The notes under the pieces were generated by a model. The model searched no databases, was not told the origin of the DNA, and saw only the letters and a list, made by a program, of their open reading frames with translations. Below are positions 54,098 through 62,034 of a DNA stretch of 64,000 bases, one piece after another. Source of the stretch: an uncultured Latescibacterota bacterium (GTDB lineage: Bacteria > Latescibacterota > UBA2968); NCBI GenBank assembly GCA_958295785.1, contig OY282377.1, positions 62,001 through 126,000 of the forward strand. Reading direction: 5' to 3'. Both the position numbers and the translations under genes were made by a program. The number at the start of each line of letters is the position of its first letter. Position 1 is the stretch's first letter.

Positions 54098-54990
54098 CGC
54101 CGATTGAATTGAGCAACCTGTACCAATCACTTCGCAACCGCGTTTCCATCCACTGTCCGAACAGTTGCGCCGAAATCTCGCTGTGGTTGCCCTCTAACTT
54201 TGGCGATGAGTTGGCATTTTATCGCTCGATCATCTGGGGATACGCGCTCGTCAACGAAGCGGCAAAAATTCCGCTCGCATTTCTCACGAATTTGCCGCCG
54301 CTGAGGGCCAACAAGTCGCTCCGCAACGAAATCTCTACTTTGCGAACTTATGTGGCTCACAATTTAGACATGAGCAAAAAGCGAGATCAGAAGACATACG
54401 CCTTTGTCCATCGGTGGTTCAAGGAAGCATGTGGGCGCGGAACGCCAAGCAGTGACGTCCATTATGCCAATTGTTGCGACTATCTCGTCGGCGGGATTCG
54501 AGAAGTGCTCAATGGCGCGATTGAAGCCTGCGACCTGCTCGATGATCCCGAGGATGGCCCAAGGCTCGTCGCCGACCTCAAGAGCCGCATCGATCTCGTC
54601 TGGGAAGCGCATCGCTTCGATCCGATAGTTGATAAGTGTGCCGCTCGGTTGGGCAATCCGGGGCTCGATCTGCTGGCGATCCGCTCAAGGCATCTCGAGG
54701 GATGGCGCAGCGCGCTGGCCCAAGCCGCTGAAAACGAACGCGAGCGCGTCCTCGAACAGCGAATTGAAGCCGATCTTTTAAGTGCCATTGGCGACACCCT
54801 GCCTCGCACTATCCGGGAAAACTTGCAACGGGTTGCGGCGAGCACCGATGCGACCGTCGCCGCGTTGCTCTTGTTGCGCGAGGCTCGACGCATTGGCACA
54901 ATGACACTACCGCAAATTATCGAGCGCGTCAGTTCATTGGATCGGGATACTGCCGAAGCTGGCGCAGAGTCGGTTGATGATCGCATTTGA
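54094..54990 (+). CDS. HEPN-like protein (RX4H) coupled to the NTPase
   Basis: The 298-aa helical protein has ISTLRTYVAHNLDMSKK: Arg84 and His89 form the RX4H motif in the setting (xLRxYVAHNL) typical of HEPN ribonucleases. It is preceded by a helix with acidic/aromatic residues (ELAFYRSIIWGYALVNEAAK) and followed by TYAFVHRWFKEACG. The C-terminal half (about 145-298) is helical and charged, possibly a partner-binding region. It overlaps the NTPase stop by 4 bp (ATGA), so the two proteins are made together. An RNase effector role is inference; no homologue is recognised with certainty. Confidence 0.62.
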   Translation: MTPIELSNLYQSLRNRVSIHCPNSCAEISLWLPSNFGDELAFYRSIIWGYALVNEAAKIPLAFLTNLPPLRANKSLRNEISTLRTYVAHNLDMSKKRDQKTYAFVHRWFKEACGRGTPSSDVHYANCCDYLVGGIREVLNGAIEACDLLDDPEDGPRLVADLKSRIDLVWEAHRFDPIVDKCAARLGNPGLDLLAIRSRHLEGWRSALAQAAENERERVLEQRIEADLLSAIGDTLPRTIRENLQRVAASTDATVAALLLLREARRIGTMTLPQIIERVSSLDRDTAEAGAESVDDRI

Positions 54991-55065
54991 TCCAAATTCT
55001 CATGTACTCCAGCATCGGAGAAAACATTACCGCAACTTAGAGGCTGTTTTAACATTATCGAGACC

Positions 55066-55126
55066 TATCCCCCTATCCCCCTATCCCCCGAGAAAAGGGG
55101 AATAAGGTCTCCCCCGTTGCGGGGAG
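55066..55126 (+). repeat. TATCCCCC x3 tandem repeat and CTCCCC hairpin
   Basis: Three exact TATCCCCC units (55066-55089) are followed by the hairpin CTCCCC-cgttgc-GGGGAG. This lies in the gap after the HEPN gene; a related CCCCGCAACGGG segment lies at about 49760 and a CCCCTATCCCCC run at about 15320, so it is a further dispersed repeat. Confidence 0.7.
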
Positions 55127-55187
55127 GGGTCATATTTTGTTTTAAGATAGATTCTTTCACGCTTATCACCAAAAGAAAGGAACGACA

Positions 55188-56168
55188 ATGGGCGATGTTT
55201 TTCGTTGGGGCATTCTCGGCCCTGGCGGTATTGCAAAAAAGTTTGCAACGGGATTGCGCGCACTCGATGATGCCCAACTCGTCGCCGTGGGGTCGCGCAG
55301 TCGGGATCGCGCCAATGCGTTTGCCGATGCGTTTGATGTGCCCCATCGGCACGCTTCTTATGAGGCACTGGCACGCGATTCAGAGGTCGATGCGATTTAT
55401 GTGGCAACGCCCCATCCCTTTCACAAAGAACACAGCATTTTGTGTTTGGAAGCGGGCAAGCCCGTGTTGTGCGAAAAGCCATTTGCGATCAACCAACACG
55501 AGACGCGAGAAATGATCGAGGTCGCCCAGCGCGAGGGCGTGTTTTTGATGGAGGCGATGTGGACGCGATTTTTGCCCCTTACCCAACAGGTGAAGGCGTG
55601 GGTGACAGAGGGCGCGATTGGCGAGGTGCGGATGCTGTACGCGGATTTTGGGTTTCGCGCCAATATCAATCCCAAAGGCCGTTTGTTCGATCTCGCGCTC
55701 GGCGGCGGCGGGTTGCTCGACATCGGGATTTACCCCATTTCTTATGCGGCTATGATTTTTGATTCGCAGCCTGCGACCATTTCGAGTCAGGCGCGTATCG
55801 GCGCGACCGGGGTGGACGAACAGGCGGCTATGATATTTGGATACGACGGGGGGCAACTCGCGTTGATTTCCTGCGGCGTGCGAATCAAGACGCCGCACGA
55901 GGCAAAAATTTTGGGCACGGATGGCATGATCAGCATCGCGCAATTTTGGAATGCACGCACGGCAACCCTGTCCGCCGGCGGCATGGAAGAAGTGGTGACG
56001 CTTGAATGCGCGGGCAATGGGTACGAGTGCGAAGCAGCCGAAGTGGCGCAATGCGTGCTTGCGGGCAAGTTGGAAAGCGATCTCATGTCCCACAGCGACA
56101 CGCTTGCAACGATGCAAACGCTGGATGCAGTGCGAGAACAATGGGGATTGAAATATCCAATGGAATAG
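55188..56168 (+). CDS. Gfo/Idh/MocA-family oxidoreductase
   Basis: The 326-aa NAD(P)-dependent sugar dehydrogenase has a Rossmann domain beginning FRWGILGPGGIAKKFATGL and the catalytic EKPFAINQHETREM segment (EKP motif with Lys). The C-terminal beta-sheet domain includes GGGGLLDIGIYPISYA, where D/H-type residues sit at the active site. It resembles trans-1,2-dihydrobenzene-1,2-diol dehydrogenase-like or glucose-fructose oxidoreductase-type members. AAGGA precedes the ATG. It probably acts in sugar oxidation with the following aldo/keto reductase. Confidence 0.88.
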   Translation: MGDVFRWGILGPGGIAKKFATGLRALDDAQLVAVGSRSRDRANAFADAFDVPHRHASYEALARDSEVDAIYVATPHPFHKEHSILCLEAGKPVLCEKPFAINQHETREMIEVAQREGVFLMEAMWTRFLPLTQQVKAWVTEGAIGEVRMLYADFGFRANINPKGRLFDLALGGGGLLDIGIYPISYAAMIFDSQPATISSQARIGATGVDEQAAMIFGYDGGQLALISCGVRIKTPHEAKILGTDGMISIAQFWNARTATLSAGGMEEVVTLECAGNGYECEAAEVAQCVLAGKLESDLMSHSDTLATMQTLDAVREQWGLKYPME

Positions 56169-56210
56169 GGCAACCGCCCATTCCCCTGATATTTTGCTGA
56201 CTGTTGCTTT

Positions 56211-56237
56211 GGACAGGCACGGGGGCCTGTCCCTACG
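56211..56237 (-). repeat. REP-like palindrome, GTAGGGACAGG class
   Basis: On the minus strand CGTAGGGACAGGC is followed by CCCCGTGCCTGTCC. It is nearly identical to the copy at 14066, with degraded ACTGCTGACTGCTAACC heptamer traces just downstream. Confidence 0.7.
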
Positions 56238-56323
56238 GCTGATGGAGGCAGGGACTGGTCACTGACTGCTGACTGCTAACCACTTGAGGCTGGGGACTGA
56301 CAATTTCAGAAAGGACGTAAGAT

Positions 56324-57298
56324 ATGCCGATGGAATACGGCACAATTGATGGGATGGAAAAGAAAATCTCGCGCATTTTGCACGGCACGATTATGTTGCG
56401 CGAAGATGATTTGAAAGGTGGATTTGAATTGCTGGATGGCGTGTGGGCACTCGGTGTCAATGGGTTTGATTGCGCGTATATTTACGGCGGCGGGCAGTGC
56501 GAGCGCGTGTTGGGGCGATGGCTTGAAGAACGCGGCCTGTTCGACGAGGCCGTCATTTTGACAAAGGGCGCGCATCATGCCGGCCCGAAAAACAAAGTCA
56601 ATCCGGTCGATATTACTGCGGACTTGACCGCGTCACTGGCGCGTTGCCGGACGGATTTCATCGACATCTACGTGTTGCACCGCGACGATCCCCATGTTGA
56701 AGTTGGGCCGATTGTCGAGGTTTTGAACGAACACAAAGCCGCGGGGCGGATTGGGCTGTTTGGGGGGTCAAACTGGACCGTGCCGCGCATTCGGGAAGCC
56801 AATGAGTACGCGTACAAGCACAATCTGGAAGCCTTTACCGTGAGCAGCCCCAATTACAGCCTCGCCGAACAGGTGAAAGAACCATGGCGCGGTTGCATCA
56901 GCATCAGCGGGCCGAGCAATGAAGCCGACCGGGCGTGGTACGCAGAACAAAAAATGCCCCTGTTTACGTGGTCGAGCCTCGCACAGGGGTTTTTCTCGGG
57001 CAAGTTCACGCGCGACACGTTTGAAGCCTACAAGTTGAACCTACCGGAGTCATGCGTGCATGCCTATTGCTACGAGCAAAATTTCAAGCGTCTGGATCGT
57101 GCGGGAGAATTGGCACAGGAAAAGGGGCTGACCGTGCCGCAAATCGCGCTGGCATTTAACCTGAATCAGCCCCTGAATCTCTTTTCGTTGATCGGCGTGT
57201 TCCACCCCGATGAGTGCAAGGCCAATATCGAGGCCCTCAATTTGAAACTCACGCAGGAAGAACTCGATTGGCTGGATTTGAAACGCGATGAGCGATGA
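56324..57298 (+). CDS. aldo/keto reductase
   Basis: The 324-aa barrel oxidoreductase has catalytic residues in GFDCAYIYGGGQCERVLG (Asp, Tyr), VILTKGAHH (Lys) and IYVLHRDD (His). It differs from the other two aldo/keto reductases here in the insertion HHAGPKNKVNPVDITADL and in its C-terminal LFSLIGVFHPDECKANIE, so it may use another substrate. AAGGA precedes ATG 56324. Confidence 0.86.
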   Translation: MPMEYGTIDGMEKKISRILHGTIMLREDDLKGGFELLDGVWALGVNGFDCAYIYGGGQCERVLGRWLEERGLFDEAVILTKGAHHAGPKNKVNPVDITADLTASLARCRTDFIDIYVLHRDDPHVEVGPIVEVLNEHKAAGRIGLFGGSNWTVPRIREANEYAYKHNLEAFTVSSPNYSLAEQVKEPWRGCISISGPSNEADRAWYAEQKMPLFTWSSLAQGFFSGKFTRDTFEAYKLNLPESCVHAYCYEQNFKRLDRAGELAQEKGLTVPQIALAFNLNQPLNLFSLIGVFHPDECKANIEALNLKLTQEELDWLDLKRDER

Positions 57299-57439
57299 GC
57301 GAGATGGCGAGCAAAATGGCGTTTTGCGATGGCTTAAATGTAATTGTCAACACAACATTCCAGCTTTCGCGGAAATCCAGTGATTTTTTCGCAGAAGTGA
57401 CAACCGGGAGAAATCGCGCAAATTACTGTCGTACACGGC

Positions 57440-57787
57440 CTAGACCTTCTGTCGCGTCCAGCCGCGTTTGACTTCGGGCTGTTTGCGGAATCCCTTTTGC
57501 GGTTTGGTGCCGGTCGCGCCCAGGGACTTTTGTCGCTTGTGATGGGCTTCCCACTGGCGTTGCGTGCGCTGCCCGTCGTTTGAAGCCAGCCACGCATCCA
57601 GTTTTTCTTTTGACACGCCCTCTTTCGTCACAATGCCCGCTTTTTGAAATGCCTGCCGCCTGCGTCTGATTTCGCCTCGCGAACATCCCAGTTTTCGAGC
57701 CATGTGTTTGTCGTCTTCGCCAGCAGCCAAAAGGTCTGCAAAGATGCGATAAAACATTTCTGAGTCGTCAATTTGAAGATGTGCCAT
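57440..57787 (-). CDS. small basic HTH-like protein of unknown function
   Basis: The 115-aa protein is not recognised. It has an N-terminal acidic helix and a candidate winged-helix or HTH segment, DDKHMARKLGCSRGEIRRRRQAF (residues about 25-47; ARKLGCSRGEIRRRR reads as the helix-turn-helix core), and then a lysine/arginine/glutamine-rich disordered tail. This could be a DNA- or RNA-binding regulator. AGGAG lies 6 bases before the ATG, and the codon pattern matches its neighbours. It lies alone between the aldo/keto reductases, beside a REP-like cluster. Confidence 0.5.
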   Translation of the reverse strand: MAHLQIDDSEMFYRIFADLLAAGEDDKHMARKLGCSRGEIRRRRQAFQKAGIVTKEGVSKEKLDAWLASNDGQRTQRQWEAHHKRQKSLGATGTKPQKGFRKQPEVKRGWTRQKV

Positions 57788-57973
57788 TGTGAATCTCCTA
57801 ACGGGTCTCTAATTTTGCTGCGTCTGAAAATTGAGACCGATATAAGCAACATTGGGTTTCCGGTTGGTCCCCAGTTTCCAAGCGGTCAGCAGTCAGCGGT
57901 GGGGCGGATAGCTGATAGCTGTGTCTTTTTTTTTGGGCGGGCCAGGGGCTACATTTTCATTTTTTGTATCTTT

Positions 57974-58123
57974 GGGCGAGCACGGGGGCATCGCCCCTAC
58001 ACACTGCTCGCCTTTTGTGGCTAAACTTCCATATCGCCTGGTGCCTTTTTCATCTTGCGTTTTCGGGCGAGCACGGGGGCATCGCCCCTACACACACTGC
58101 GAGCACGGGGGCATTGCCCCTAC
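57974..58123 (-). repeat. cluster of three REP-like palindromes
   Basis: Three units in 150 bp (57974-58001, 58064-58092, 58100-58123) all read GTAGGGGC…GCCCCCGTGCTCGCCC on the minus strand. With ATGATGAAAAAGGCACC-like intervening DNA they fill the 388-bp gap 57788-58175. No gene was recognised there. Confidence 0.75.
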
Positions 58124-58175
58124 GATCCTCGCCTCTGCACTTGCCTCTCCTCTCTGCGTTCTTATGTGGTTGCCT

Positions 58176-59159
58176 TCATCGCATCCTCGATTCCGACATC
58201 CACATATCGGGGTTGTTGCCGAGTTTGTTTTTGACGCCTTCCGCAATTTCAGATAAGCGTTTCAGGAGGTCGTTTGAGAGCGTGAGCGCGACCGAGGGAA
58301 GATTCCATCGGACTTCTTCCGGCGTTCTCGCGCCGACCAAAAGCGATGTGACGCCGGGTTGTTGCCGAACCCACGCGAGGGCCATTTCGGCCATGGTGAC
58401 GCCGGCCTCAGCGGCAACAGAGCGAATTTTTGCGAGCGCGTTGAAGACTTCGGTTTCGCAACCGATTTCGCCGTGTCGGGCCATGGGGCGGTCATGCGAA
58501 TAAAGCCGAGTGCGTGCCAAGCCATCTGGCACCTCATCAACTGAGGCATAACGCCCGGTCAGCAGCCCTTGCATCAGCGGGCTATAGCAAATGATGCCGA
58601 TCTCGTTTTCCAAACACATCGGCTGAATTTCGCGCTCGATCACGCGCCAGAGCAAGCTATAGGGCAACTGATTGGTGACAATCTCAGCGACAGCGAGCAG
58701 GTCGCCGAGATCGCCGCAGGCAAAATTGCAGACGCCAATGGCCCGAATTTTCCCCTGATCGCGAAGGCGAGAAAGCGCGCCGGCTGTTTCTGCAATGGGA
58801 ATGTTGTGATTCGGCCAGTGAATTTGGTACAGGTCGATATAATCCGTTTGCAGATTTTTCAGGCTTTGTTCACAGGCTTTGGGCAGATCGTCGGCTGAAA
58901 GATGCCCTCCGCCAACTTTGGTGGCGATCACCGCTTTGTTGCGATTTTCCTTAAGGCCGCGGCCGAGTACGCGTTCGGAATTGCCATAACCCTCTGCCGT
59001 ATCGAAGAAGGTGATACCGGCGTCGAGCGCGGCGTGTACGGTGGCGATAGAGACGTCGTCATCTTGCGCGCCCCAAACATTGCCGCCGGCAAAAGGCCAG
59101 CAACCCAACGCGAGGACCGAGACATCTATATCCGTGCCGGGAAGTTTGGTGTATGTCAC
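58176..59159 (-). CDS. aldo/keto reductase
   Basis: The 327-aa enzyme starts at GTG 59159 (AAGGA upstream) and reads TYTKLPGTDIDVSVLALG, the standard N-terminus. Catalytic residues lie in FFDTAEGYGNSERVLGRGL (Asp, Tyr), VIATKVGG (Lys) and LYQIHWPNHN (His). MALAWVRQQPGVTSLLVGARTPE is the NADP site. It belongs to the L-glyceraldehyde-3-phosphate reductase/YghZ-like subgroup by general pattern. Orientation is opposite to the reductase at 56324, so the two are not co-transcribed. Confidence 0.88.
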   Translation of the reverse strand: MTYTKLPGTDIDVSVLALGCWPFAGGNVWGAQDDDVSIATVHAALDAGITFFDTAEGYGNSERVLGRGLKENRNKAVIATKVGGGHLSADDLPKACEQSLKNLQTDYIDLYQIHWPNHNIPIAETAGALSRLRDQGKIRAIGVCNFACGDLGDLLAVAEIVTNQLPYSLLWRVIEREIQPMCLENEIGIICYSPLMQGLLTGRYASVDEVPDGLARTRLYSHDRPMARHGEIGCETEVFNALAKIRSVAAEAGVTMAEMALAWVRQQPGVTSLLVGARTPEEVRWNLPSVALTLSNDLLKRLSEIAEGVKNKLGNNPDMWMSESRMR

Positions 59160-59233
59160 AATTTGTCCTTTCGATAAGGTGGTCAGCAGTCAGTCCCCGC
59201 AACTCTAGGCCCCAAGCGATCAACTGCATCGTC

Positions 59234-59253
59234 ATTCTGACGAAAGTCAGAAT
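59234..59253 (+). repeat. perfect hairpin ATTCTGAC-gaaa-GTCAGAAT
   Basis: The 8-bp perfect stem has a GAAA tetraloop in the gap between the aldo/keto reductase start and the sulfatase stop (both minus strand). No T-run follows on the minus strand, so it is more likely a dispersed repeat or mRNA-end structure than a terminator. Confidence 0.5.
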
Positions 59254-59296
59254 CCAGTGACTTTTGCCTTTGGGAGTGGCGGGGGCTGATCGCTAA

Positions 59297-60658
59297 TTAC
59301 CGATGCCATGTGCCTTCTGTGTAACGCGCCGATAGGCGGCGAGACAACTCGCGCCTCAGATCGGGATGTTGTTCGGCGATGTTGTGTTCTTCTTTTGGGT
59401 CTGCGATCAAGTCGTAGAGTTCGGTGACATCGTTGTAATTCTCGATCAACTTGTGTTCGTGCGTGCGGATGCACCTGAAGTTGCGGATGCCGCTGACGGT
59501 TTCGGACCGGTGGCTCGCTGTTTCGCCTCGCAACACGGGTGCTATGGATCGCGCATCGATATCCGAAAGCGGAGGAATGCCGGCGAGATCGCATATCGTG
59601 GGATTTAGATCGATGAGTTCGACCAGAGCATCCGAGACGCGCCCGCCCGAAATGCCGGGGCCCGCCACTATGAGGGGGATGTGTACCGAGGCTTCGTAGG
59701 GCACGCTTTTGGTGTACAAGCCGTGGTCGCCGAGCATTTCGCCGTGGTCGCTGGAAAAAATGATGTACGTATTGTCGGCCATGCCCCGCCGTTCAACGGC
59801 TGCGAGGATTTCGCCGATCTGATCGTCAATGGTTTCAATGGCCGCGCAATATTGCCGTCGGGTTTCCGCGATTTCTTCCGGCGTGATGTCTTTGACGCGG
59901 TTTTTTAGGTACGCGGGTTTGCCCGGCAAATTTGCAGGTGTGGCGGGGGGCATGTCCGCATCGCGGTATTTGTCGCCGTATTCGGTGGGCGGATCAAAGG
60001 GATCGTGCGGACCGACAAAGCTGACGAACAAATGCCATGGAAAATCCCCGGGGATATTTTCGATCCACTCGGCAGACCGTTGCCCGATATAGACATCCTC
60101 AAAGGCTTCGGTGGGCAAGACCGAATCGTGGCAAGAGCAGTGAAAGCCCTCTTTTGAGCGGCGGGCATAATCATCGACAAAGGCTTCGAGCAACCCTTTG
60201 TCTTGCAAGAAATGGTTGTATGGCCCCTGCGGCGTTTTGGAACGGCCCGCGTGCATTTTGCCCTCGCATTCAACCGGATGGGTAAAGCCCCACATATAGG
60301 TGGCGGGGCGGTCGCCATCTCGTCCGTTGTACCCGTCGGGTTTGGCCAGGTCGAGCTTGCCCACACAGCCCACGTAATAGTTGTAATCGCGCAGTTGCTG
60401 GTAATAAGTCGGTTGGCTTCGGGGCAAGAAGCAATTGTTTTCAACGCATCCGAGGCGCGAGGGTTGCATGCCCGAGGCGAGCGCAATGCGCGAAGGCGCG
60501 CAGACCGGGCAATTCGTCGTGCATTGGGTGAAGTGCATCCCCTGTTCCGCGAGGCGGTCGATATTGGGCGTGCGAACAAAATCCGCACCGGCACAGCCCA
60601 AGTAATCAAAGCGATGCTGGTCATCCATGATGAACAGGATATTGGGGCGATCTGTCAT
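59297..60658 (-). CDS. sulfatase (alkaline phosphatase superfamily)
   Basis: The 453-aa sulfatase has the metal site IMDDQHRFDYLGC (Asp12, Asp13), the formylglycine motif Cys53-Ala-Pro-Ser-Arg57 in NCPVCAPSRIALASG, and IIFSSDHGEMLGDHG with Asp and His ligands. SKTPQGPYNHFLQ precedes the substrate-pocket insertion. AAGGAG precedes the ATG at 60658. Together with the sulfatase at 47.8 kb it indicates processing of sulfated glycans or sulfate esters; no signal peptide was seen. Confidence 0.92.
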   Translation of the reverse strand: MTDRPNILFIMDDQHRFDYLGCAGADFVRTPNIDRLAEQGMHFTQCTTNCPVCAPSRIALASGMQPSRLGCVENNCFLPRSQPTYYQQLRDYNYYVGCVGKLDLAKPDGYNGRDGDRPATYMWGFTHPVECEGKMHAGRSKTPQGPYNHFLQDKGLLEAFVDDYARRSKEGFHCSCHDSVLPTEAFEDVYIGQRSAEWIENIPGDFPWHLFVSFVGPHDPFDPPTEYGDKYRDADMPPATPANLPGKPAYLKNRVKDITPEEIAETRRQYCAAIETIDDQIGEILAAVERRGMADNTYIIFSSDHGEMLGDHGLYTKSVPYEASVHIPLIVAGPGISGGRVSDALVELIDLNPTICDLAGIPPLSDIDARSIAPVLRGETASHRSETVSGIRNFRCIRTHEHKLIENYNDVTELYDLIADPKEEHNIAEQHPDLRRELSRRLSARYTEGTWHR

Positions 60659-60774
60659 GTTGTCTCCTTAGATTGCGGGTCATGAGAATCAGTATAAGGG
60701 GCAGCGCACAATACAGGAGCGGTGTCTCTGTGCCCACCACTTAACAAATCTCGTTAACAAATCTCGCTTGGCGA

Positions 60775-61020
60775 TCAATCGGTCGATTCGGGGAAACGGT
60801 GGCTGGCGTTCATGATCGTAAGGCCGATCACTTGGCCCTGCTCATAGCGGATGATCACGCCATCGTCGGTCAGTTCGCTATCGTCTGCACGACTGGGTTT
60901 TTTGAAGTTCACATATAACACATCGGCTTCGGCATCGTATGAAGACCACAAATAGTGCTTCGGGGAATGCCGCACTGCCGGGATTAAGTGTACATATTTA
61001 TCTACTGTGATAGAGGCCAT
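60775..61020 (-). CDS. DUF2283 domain protein, likely antitoxin-type partner
   Basis: The 81-aa protein carries YLWSSYDAEADVLYVNFKKP and DDGVIIRYEQGQVIGLTIMNAS, the two-part DUF2283 pattern (YDxExDxLYIxF… / DDxxIxxRxDxxGxxVGxEIL). It overlaps the 3' end of the upstream toxin-like ORF by 19 bp, implying coupled expression. DUF2283 proteins often sit next to RelE- or DUF4258-type toxins. AGGAG lies 8 bases before the ATG. Confidence 0.82.
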   Translation of the reverse strand: MASITVDKYVHLIPAVRHSPKHYLWSSYDAEADVLYVNFKKPSRADDSELTDDGVIIRYEQGQVIGLTIMNASHRFPESTD

Positions 61021-61313
61021 ACTTGCTTTCTCCTGTTTAGGGAATTTATTCGCCGAGTAAAAAAGGCAGTTATGATAAATCCATCTGATCCTACCTCAAG
61101 ATACGGTATGAGCAGAAATTTTCCAGTCTCCATCTCGCGTACCGCGATCAATTCGCCTTGGTTACCCGCGAGGATTTTCAGGGGATCTGTGACAGTTTCG
61201 AGGATTTCTTCCCGCATGCCTGCGAGTTCACAGTGTTCTTCTGTGATATGTACCCAGCGTTCAGCAGTGAGTCGGATCGGGATTCCGTTTAGCGATTGTG
61301 TGACTTCGTCCAT
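61002..61313 (-). CDS. toxin-like small protein (PBECR/DUF4258-type), partner of DUF2283
   Basis: The 103-aa protein has IRLTAERWVHITEEHCELAG, the start typical of a barnase/EndoU/colicin-like RNase fold (IxLTxERxxHIxxxHP), and then EEILETVTDPLKILAGNQGE, FLLIPYLEVGSDGFIITAFF and the closing TRRINSLNRRKQVW. The conserved His, Glu and Arg positions are plausible active-site residues. It is coupled by 19-bp overlap to DUF2283, a small module resembling a toxin-antitoxin pair. The start at 61313 has no clear SD. Confidence 0.6.
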   Translation of the reverse strand: MDEVTQSLNGIPIRLTAERWVHITEEHCELAGMREEILETVTDPLKILAGNQGELIAVREMETGKFLLIPYLEVGSDGFIITAFFTRRINSLNRRKQVWPLSQ

Positions 61314-61335
61314 GAATAACCATTGTCGTTTATGT

Positions 61336-61827
61336 TTATCCGCTCAACAAATCTCGCTTGGCGATTAGGATGCCGTCTTCATCGGCGTAGAGATGATCGC
61401 CGGGCAAGAAGGTGACGCCGGCAAATGCGAGGGGCGTGTTTTGGCGGCCACGGCCTTCTTTTTTGCTGCGGCGCGGCACGGCGAAACGCGCTTTGACGCC
61501 GATTTGGATTTGGGCGAGTTCGGAAATATCGCGCACCCCGCCGTTGATGACAATGCCCGACCAACCGTTGTCATGGGCGATTTGCGCGACCATATCCCCC
61601 AAAAGCGCGCACCACATCGAAGCCTCGCCATCCACGACGAGCACGCGGCCCTCGCCCGGGGTTTCGAGCACCTGGCGCACGAGCACATTGTCTTCGCAAA
61701 CTTTGACCGTGGCAATCGGGCCGCAAAATGCGATGGTCCCGCCGTAGTCGTTGAACAGGGGTTCGGCAACTTGAAGCGTGGGATCGGTTTCGTGTGCGTC
61801 GCACAAATCCGTGGTTTTGAAAGCCAT
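61336..61827 (-). CDS. RraA-family protein (RNase E regulator/HMG-aldolase-like)
   Basis: The 163-aa protein matches RraA length and pattern: AFKTTDLCDAHETDPTLQV, GTIAFCGPIATVKVCEDN, GDMVAQIAHDNGWSGIVINGGVRD (G-x-VRD motif) and GDHLYADEDGILI. GVRDISEL carries the Arg/Asp pair used in aldolase-type members. The start at 61827 with GAGG nearby is preferred because the longer frame adds 53 unrelated residues. Function may be RNase E modulation or HMG/oxaloacetate-type aldolase; the pathway is unclear. Confidence 0.88.
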   Translation of the reverse strand: MAFKTTDLCDAHETDPTLQVAEPLFNDYGGTIAFCGPIATVKVCEDNVLVRQVLETPGEGRVLVVDGEASMWCALLGDMVAQIAHDNGWSGIVINGGVRDISELAQIQIGVKARFAVPRRSKKEGRGRQNTPLAFAGVTFLPGDHLYADEDGILIAKRDLLSG

Positions 61828-61992
61828 GGAGAACCTCGTGGATATTTTTTGATGAGCAGAGTGAGGGCCGCTTAATATGCGTTCCAAAAGCGATTTGTCA
61901 AATCGTATCGGGAGATCGACATTTAAGTGAGTTTGAGGCTTGCTGACTTTCTGATCTGGCGCCAAGTCGCCATTTTCTCGGGACAAATGTAG

Positions 61993-62028
61993 AAACCCCT
62001 GTCAGAATCCACGCCTGACGGGGGGTTT
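61993..62028 (-). terminator. terminator of the MDR dehydrogenase unit
   Basis: AAACCCCTGTCAG and CTGACGGGGGGTTT form a 13-bp stem (one G-T) 7 bp beyond the dehydrogenase stop on the minus strand. The trailing TTTCTACATTT is modest. In the plus orientation a TTTTT run also follows, so it may work both ways. Confidence 0.65.
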
Positions 62029-62034
62029 AACTTT

